Origin: Rhodobacteraceae bacterium UBA1943
GTDB lineage: Bacteria > Pseudomonadota > Alphaproteobacteria > Rhodobacterales > Rhodobacteraceae
Direction: 5' to 3'
NCBI GenBank assembly: GCA_002336845.1
Contig: DDEX01000092.1
Location: 1-8,615 of the forward strand
Length of the DNA stretch: 8,615 bases
The first letter of the stretch is position 1. Every line of letters starts with the position of its first letter. The notes under the pieces are model-generated. The model was given only the letters and a program-made list of their open reading frames with translations, did not search any database and was not told where the DNA came from. Position numbers and translations under genes: made by a program. Of this stretch, positions 7,387 to 8,615 are shown piece after piece.

Positions 7387-7776
7387 TTACTTGACGCGCG
7401 TCCAGGTGCCGCCATCGCGGCAGATACCGAAAACACAACCCCTGACCGACAGCTTGTTGCCCGAAAGGGTCATATCCGACGAATAGGTCTTGTCACGGTC
7501 CGGTGCCCAGATCTTGCCGTCGTCATAAAGCCCGTCGGGATAGGCCACCATATCCCAGACGATCTTCTTGCCGACATTGGGGCTGTCGATCTGCTTGCCC
7601 TTTTCGTCAAAGGCCTTGACCAGCGTGCCGCAAAACGCGGGGCCGCAGGGCTTGATCTCGACATAGCCGAACTTGCCGTTGTCGTCGGGCTTGGTCTTCC
7701 ACACCCCTTCGACCGGATCGGCCAGCGCGGCCCCGGCACCGAATGTCAGCGCGGCGGCCAGAATCAGCTTTTTCAT
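7387..7776 (-). CDS. Secreted DUF2147 family protein (129 aa)
   Basis: DUF2147 proteins are small exported proteins of unknown function. A signal peptide covers residues 1-19 (MKKLILAAAL start, cleavage after ALA, mature protein DPVEG). The family pattern is complete: GVWKTKPDDNGKFGYVEIK at about 24-42, CGPAFCGTLV, then a GKIWAPDRDKTYSS segment at about 87-100, and the C-terminal LSVRGCVFGICRDGGTWTRV. Four cysteines occur as two CX4C pairs, C44/C49 and C114/C119, which may form disulfides in the periplasm. Length is normal for the family. ATG at 7776 has a strong Shine-Dalgarno sequence (AGGAGG) eight bases upstream. It is convergent with the LysE-type exporter, sharing a terminator, and divergent from hisA. 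The function stays unknown. Membership is confident from the repeated W-G-Y and GTW motifs. Confidence 0.92.
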   Translation of the reverse strand: MKKLILAAALTFGAGAALADPVEGVWKTKPDDNGKFGYVEIKPCGPAFCGTLVKAFDEKGKQIDSPNVGKKIVWDMVAYPDGLYDDGKIWAPDRDKTYSSDMTLSGNKLSVRGCVFGICRDGGTWTRVK

Positions 7777-7914
7777 CGTGGGTTCCTCCTCCCAAATCCT
7801 GTGGCGATCATCGGTCACGCTGCGGCTTTCGATCAAGCCTGACGTCGGGTCGCGCCCTTGGCAAAGCGTCGGTCCCGTGCCAAAGGGGGGCAACCAGTGC
7901 CAGCGAGGGCCCCG
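7777..7914. other. Divergent intergenic region between the DUF2147 gene and hisA
   Basis: This 138-bp gap must hold the promoters of two divergent genes. I see a TTGGCA/TGCCAA inverted repeat (7858-7863 with 7878-7883, 14 bases apart) on the hisA side, and only weak consensus promoter matches (for example TTGATC-18-GATGAT on the minus strand). The hisA ribosome site GAGGG lies at 7904-7908. No small ORF or RNA is supported. Confidence 0.4.
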
Positions 7915-8615
7915 ATGATCCTTTACCCCGCGATCGACCTGAAAGACGGTCAATGCGTGCGCCTGCTGCGTGGCGAGATGTCGGCAGCCACCGTGTTCGG
8001 CGACGACCCGGCGGCCCAGGCCCTGAAGTTTCAGGATGCGGGCTGCGAATGGCTGCACCTGGTCGATCTGAACGGCGCTTTTGCGGGCGAACCTGTCAAC
8101 GCGGCGGCGGTTGAGGCGATCTTGTCGCGCGTTTCGGTGCCCGCCCAGCTTGGCGGCGGCATCCGCGACATGGCGACGATTGCGATGTGGCTGGAAAAGG
8201 GCCTGTCGCGCGTGATCCTTGGCACCGTTGCCGTCGAAAACCCTGATCTTGTGCGGCAGGCGGCACGCGCCTTCCCAGGCAAGGTCGCCGTCGGCATCGA
8301 CGCCCGCAAAGGCTTTGTCGCCACCAAGGGCTGGGCCACCGAAACCACCGTGCAGGCCACCGATCTTGCCCGCAGCTTCGAAGATGACGGAGTGGCCGCG
8401 ATCATCTACACCGACATCGACCGCGACGGCGCGATGCAGGGCCCGAACATCGAGGCGACCGAGGCCCTTGCCCGCGCCGTCACCATTCCAGTCATCGCCA
8501 GCGGTGGCGTCTCCCGCATGGAAGACCTGACAGCGCTGCGCGATACCGGCGTGATCGCCGGCGCCATCTCGGGCCGCGCGCTTTATGACGGGGCGATTGA
8601 TCTGGCCGGGGCGCT
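7915..8615 (+). CDS. hisA: HisA, phosphoribosylformimino-AICAR ribotide isomerase (3' end cut by window)
   Basis: HisA catalyses the fourth step of histidine biosynthesis, an Amadori rearrangement of ProFAR to PRFAR, in a (beta-alpha)8 barrel. The start MILYPAIDLKDGQCVRLLRG is characteristic and holds the catalytic D8. The second catalytic aspartate, D129, is in VGIDARKG. The two phosphate-binding halves of the barrel are seen in LGGGIRD (79-85) with GTVAVENP (103-110), and in ASGGVS (195-200) with ISGRALYDG (218-226). The YTDIDRDGAMQGPN segment at 165-178 is typical of HisA and separates it from HisF. ATG at 7915 follows GAGGG at a good spacing. 233 codons are visible, so only about 5 to 15 residues should be missing. 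Here hisA is not directly preceded by hisH, but by a divergent DUF2147 gene, so it may head its own transcript. hisF may follow outside the window. Confidence 0.97.
   Translation, partial: MILYPAIDLKDGQCVRLLRGEMSAATVFGDDPAAQALKFQDAGCEWLHLVDLNGAFAGEPVNAAAVEAILSRVSVPAQLGGGIRDMATIAMWLEKGLSRVILGTVAVENPDLVRQAARAFPGKVAVGIDARKGFVATKGWATETTVQATDLARSFEDDGVAAIIYTDIDRDGAMQGPNIEATEALARAVTIPVIASGGVSRMEDLTALRDTGVIAGAISGRALYDGAIDLAGA

Noticed and set aside
6696..7436. Long N-terminal extension of the lrp frame over the exporter gene
   Set aside because: It is antisense to an intact LysE-type gene, is Arg/Gln/Pro-rich, and the normal Lrp start is at 6695.
7777..8058. N-terminal extension of the DUF2147 frame into hisA
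   Set aside because: A signal peptide and strong AGGAGG site define the start at 7776. The extension is antisense to hisA.

Overview
The window is ordinary chromosomal DNA from an alphaproteobacterium, most likely a member of the Rhodobacteraceae (Rhodobacter/Paracoccus-like). The evidence is high GC with strong GC3 bias, a ccmC-ccmD-ccmG (helC-helD-helX type) cytochrome c maturation cluster, an AcnA-type aconitase, and several families common in this group (DUF1223, DUF2147, a divergent Lrp/LysE pair). I see no mobile element, CRISPR array, tRNA, rRNA, phage gene or defence system. The family assignment is inference from gene content and protein resemblance, without a database search.

Layout. 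1-1073 (+): the 3' end of ccmC, then ccmD and ccmG, with overlapping start/stop codons, so they form one translationally coupled operon for periplasmic haem delivery and apocytochrome thiol reduction. 1133-2053 (-): a ChaC-type gamma-glutamylcyclotransferase, followed on the same strand by a 46-codon open frame with a good ribosome binding site that encodes a possible small membrane protein. 2097-4895 (-): acnA, an intact 917-residue aconitase with its three cluster cysteines and a strong terminator. 4896-5119: a divergent regulatory region with a 10-bp tandem repeat, a 12-bp palindrome and a widely spaced 10-bp inverted repeat. 5120-5824 (+): a secreted DUF1223 thioredoxin-fold protein.

5830-6180 (-): a small lipoprotein gene in visibly AT-richer DNA, convergent with the DUF1223 gene and 5 bp from it. 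6243-7361: an Lrp/AsnC regulator (-) and a LysE/RhtB amino-acid exporter (+), divergent around a 72-bp gap that contains an 8-bp inverted repeat, the usual arrangement of an exporter and its local regulator. 7363-7380: a hairpin terminator shared by the exporter and the convergent DUF2147 secreted protein (7387-7776, -). 7915-8615 (+): hisA of histidine biosynthesis, cut by the window end only a few residues before its expected C-terminus.

Functionally, several genes concern thiol or redox chemistry (CcmG, glutathione turnover by ChaC, Fe-S aconitase, a CxxC DUF1223 protein), but they are transcribed in different directions, and a joint pathway is not shown. The observations most worth a second look are the unannotated-size 46-aa ORF, the repeat-rich acnA/DUF1223 promoter region and the Lrp operator that abuts the lrp start codon.
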